From assembly GCA_958405585.1 (NCBI GenBank), contig CATYEP010000094.1:1-7126 (forward strand): a stretch of DNA of 7,126 nt. Reading direction: 5' to 3'. The stretch comes from an uncultured Eubacteriales bacterium (lineage in GTDB: Bacteria; Bacillota; Clostridia; Christensenellales; Borkfalkiaceae). Below are positions 5,500 through 7,126 of the stretch, piece after piece; positions within the stretch are counted from its first letter, which is position 1; every line of letters begins with the position of its first letter. Position numbers and translations under genes: made by a program. The notes below the pieces were generated by a model. It was not told where the DNA came from. It made no database searches and saw only the letters and a list, made by a program, of their open reading frames with translations.

Positions 5500-6317
5500 A
5501 TCTTCTCCCCAAAACCAAATTTTCGTATAACATACGCCACACCATCGTCATCACAGGACTTCGTAACAAATCCCGCTTGCCTTTTTAAATCTTCTTCCCC
5601 GTTTTCAACGGCAACCCCCAAACCCGCAGCTTTGAGCATCGGCAAATCGTTGTAATTATCCCCGATCGCAACCGTCTGGCCGATCGGTATATTATAATAC
5701 TCCGCAAGATATCGCAACGCCCCGCCTTTATCGCATCCTTGCATCACGATTTCCACCAGATTCTCAGTACTCGTCGTGATATAGAACTGATCTCCGAAAG
5801 ATTTTTCGACCGTTTTCAATATCTCATCCCTGAGTGCCGACTCGCACACAACAACGATTTTATGCGGAGAAATTCCCTTCTCATCCACAACCTTTGAAAT
5901 GGCAAAAGGAGTCAGAATCCCCCTGACGTTGCATGCTTTTTCATACAATTTCCGAAATTCATCATCTTGATTGACATACAGGATGTCACCGTCGTAAACA
6001 TGGATGTGCAGTCCGCTTTTTTGCAAAAACGAACAAATCTGTACGGCATCCGAAACAGGGATCCGTCCGTCTCTGACAACGGCTCCACTCTCGATATCCT
6101 TAATCAACGCGCCCTGATAAGATGCTATCAGTCCCTTCAAACCAAGCTGTTGAGCGTATGGAAGAATAGAAATCGGCATCCGCCCCGTACACAACGCAAA
6201 TACGCCGCCAGCATCCGTATATTTTTCAACCGCCGAAAGATTTTCGTCCGATATTCCGCCTGCCGTGCGCCGTAAAGTCCCGTCAAAATCCGATACGATC
6301 AATCTGTATGGCAACAT
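5496..6317 (-). CDS. Cof-type HAD-IIB hydrolase
   Basis: This is a haloacid-dehalogenase-superfamily phosphatase of the Cof/YidA class, cytoplasmic and Mg-dependent, usually acting on small sugar phosphates or flavin and nucleotide phosphates. With the start used here it has 273 residues. Motif I is DFDGTL (10-15) with nucleophile Asp10 and acid/base Asp12; motif II is the Thr of LCTGRM (Thr44); motif III is Lys197 in CDKGGAL; motif IV is GDNYNDLPML with Asp220 and Asp224. A C2-type cap lies between motifs II and III. Start choice: ATG 6317 stands 4 nt after the uvrC stop, suits termination-reinitiation and gives the family-like MLPYRLIVSDFDGTL. Upstream ATG 6332 and TTG 6338 are possible, but GAGG abuts 6332. 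The stop overlaps the hprK ATG by 4 nt. The substrate cannot be inferred; the link with HprK may be no more than co-transcription. Confidence 0.93.
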   Translation of the reverse strand: MLPYRLIVSDFDGTLRRTAGGISDENLSAVEKYTDAGGVFALCTGRMPISILPYAQQLGLKGLIASYQGALIKDIESGAVVRDGRIPVSDAVQICSFLQKSGLHIHVYDGDILYVNQDDEFRKLYEKACNVRGILTPFAISKVVDEKGISPHKIVVVCESALRDEILKTVEKSFGDQFYITTSTENLVEIVMQGCDKGGALRYLAEYYNIPIGQTVAIGDNYNDLPMLKAAGLGVAVENGEEDLKRQAGFVTKSCDDDGVAYVIRKFGFGEKI

Positions 6318-6321
6318 ATTA

Positions 6322-7126
6322 TTAAAGTTCATCCTCAAAATATTTTTTTATTGTCCCCGCCAAAACTTCTCCGATCCCTTCCACAGCCGCAAGCTCTTTA
6401 ACATCTGCCCGCATGATTCTGTCGATTGTTCCGAACTTTTCCATCAATGCCCGCCTTTTAATCTTTCCCACGCCCGGAATTTCCGCCAAAACGCTCGTCA
6501 AAGACCGCTTGCTGTGTATATTGCGGAAAAACGTGATCGCAAAACGGTGCGCCTCATCGCGAATACGCTGCAACATCTGCAAACACACATCACGTTTATC
6601 CAAAACAACACTCTCTTTACCCGATAAAGTAAAAATCTCTTCCTCTCTCTTGGCCAAAGAAATCAGATCGATGTCCCGTATGCCCATTTCGTCAAATATC
6701 TTTTTGACCGCGGAAAGCTGTCCTTTGCCGCCGTCGATGATCACGAGATCTGGCTTCGGGAAATTGTCCTCATCCTGCGTTCCAAGCTTTGAAAGACGTC
6801 TCATCAATACTTCCTGCAAACTGGCAAAATCGTTTGCTCCTTCCACCGTTTTGATCCTGAACCGCCTGTACTGCGACCGATCTGCTTCCCCATCAATAAA
6901 AACGACCATCGATCCGACTTTGTCCACACCGCTGATATTGGATATATCGTAACATTCCATGCGGCGAGGATATCGCGACAAACCCAAAATTTCCTGCAAG
7001 CGGCGGCAAGCATTCACAGTCATATCCTCTTTGTGGCGTATTTTATCGATCGCCTTATCCAAAAATTCGGTTGCATTATTGGCGGCCATATCCAAAAGCT
7101 GTTTTCGTATTCCCTGCTTCGGGATC
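6322..7126 (-). CDS. uvrC: Excinuclease ABC subunit UvrC, C-terminal part (partial)
   Basis: UvrC makes both incisions beside bulky lesions in nucleotide excision repair, after damage recognition by UvrA-UvrB. The last 267 residues are present, rather less than half of the usual roughly 600; the GIY-YIG domain and probably the UVR motif lie beyond the right edge. The part seen starts with IPKQGIRKQLLDMAANNA. It then has the RNase H-like endonuclease domain: MECYDISNISG (Asp60 of the visible part), DLVIIDGGKGQL (Asp131) and RDEAHRFA (His193), the three catalytic positions. It ends with a tandem helix-hairpin-helix region, IPGVGKIKRRALMEKFG (216-232) and VEGIGEVLAGTIKKYF. RDEAHRFA is followed by ITFFR, where a His often replaces the second Phe; this is outside the triad and probably neutral. 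The stop TAA at 6324-6322 is 4 nt before the HAD start, so the two genes are coupled. Identity is certain. Confidence 0.97.
   Translation of the reverse strand, partial: IPKQGIRKQLLDMAANNATEFLDKAIDKIRHKEDMTVNACRRLQEILGLSRYPRRMECYDISNISGVDKVGSMVVFIDGEADRSQYRRFRIKTVEGANDFASLQEVLMRRLSKLGTQDEDNFPKPDLVIIDGGKGQLSAVKKIFDEMGIRDIDLISLAKREEEIFTLSGKESVVLDKRDVCLQMLQRIRDEAHRFAITFFRNIHSKRSLTSVLAEIPGVGKIKRRALMEKFGTIDRIMRADVKELAAVEGIGEVLAGTIKKYFEDEL

Noticed and set aside
6318..6338. Earlier starts for the HAD gene (TTG 6338, ATG 6332)
   Set aside because: The only ribosome-like GAGG sits directly against ATG 6332, and TTG 6338 has none; ATG 6317 follows the uvrC stop and matches family N-termini. The choice is not certain.
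6413..6952. A 179-codon open frame on the plus strand
   Set aside because: It is antisense to the strongly conserved UvrC catalytic domain and its translation resembles no protein family; it mirrors the codon pattern of uvrC.
1..7126. tRNA, rRNA, CRISPR arrays, insertion sequences, riboswitches, prophage or defence genes
   Set aside because: No cloverleaf-like segments, regular spaced repeats, transposase motifs or long structured leaders were seen; the gaps are short (at most 159 bp) and accounted for above.

Overview
The window holds a single co-oriented set of nine protein genes, all transcribed from the minus strand (right to left as numbered); no gene on the plus strand is credible. In transcription order they are: uvrC (3' part, cut by the right edge), a Cof-type HAD hydrolase, hprK, an orphan solute-binding-like exported protein, murB, a PHP-domain metal-dependent hydrolase, whiA, a small HPr-family protein, and dnaE (5' part, cut by the left edge). 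The order uvrC-hprK-murB-PHP-whiA-HPr-dnaE is characteristic of Clostridia in the Bacillota. Sigma-A type promoter elements, GGAG-type ribosome sites, many ATGA overlaps and mixed, moderate base composition agree with this. I would guess an uncultured gut-type clostridial lineage, but the sequence alone does not fix the order or family.

There are two apparent transcription units plus the start of a third. Unit 1 is uvrC-HAD-hprK (positions 7126 to 4585), very tightly packed: 4 nt between uvrC and HAD, a 4-nt overlap between HAD and hprK. It is closed by a good intrinsic terminator at 4539-4570. A 159-bp gap (4426-4584) follows, the largest in the window. It holds that terminator, a second and stronger hairpin without a clear T-tract, and the start region of the solute-binding-like gene. 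Unit 2 is murB-PHP-whiA-HPr-like (3379 to 487). It has its own promoter at 3396-3424, a 17-nt overlap, a 1-nt gap and translationally coupled starts. The last gap (386-486) carries a perfect 22-bp palindrome before dnaE.

Functionally the cluster joins DNA repair (UvrC), replication (DnaE), peptidoglycan synthesis (MurB), division and chromosome-segregation control (WhiA), and the carbon-catabolite switch (HprK/P and an HPr paralogue). The best observation is that the HPr-like protein has lost the PTS phosphorylation site: His15, Arg17 and Pro18 of HPr align with Asn, Tyr and Asp. It keeps the Ser46 region that HprK modifies, so it looks like a Crh-type regulator, and it sits beside whiA exactly where crh sits in Bacillus subtilis. 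rapZ and glmR (yvcK), which usually stand just before whiA, are absent here, and the PHP gene abuts whiA directly.
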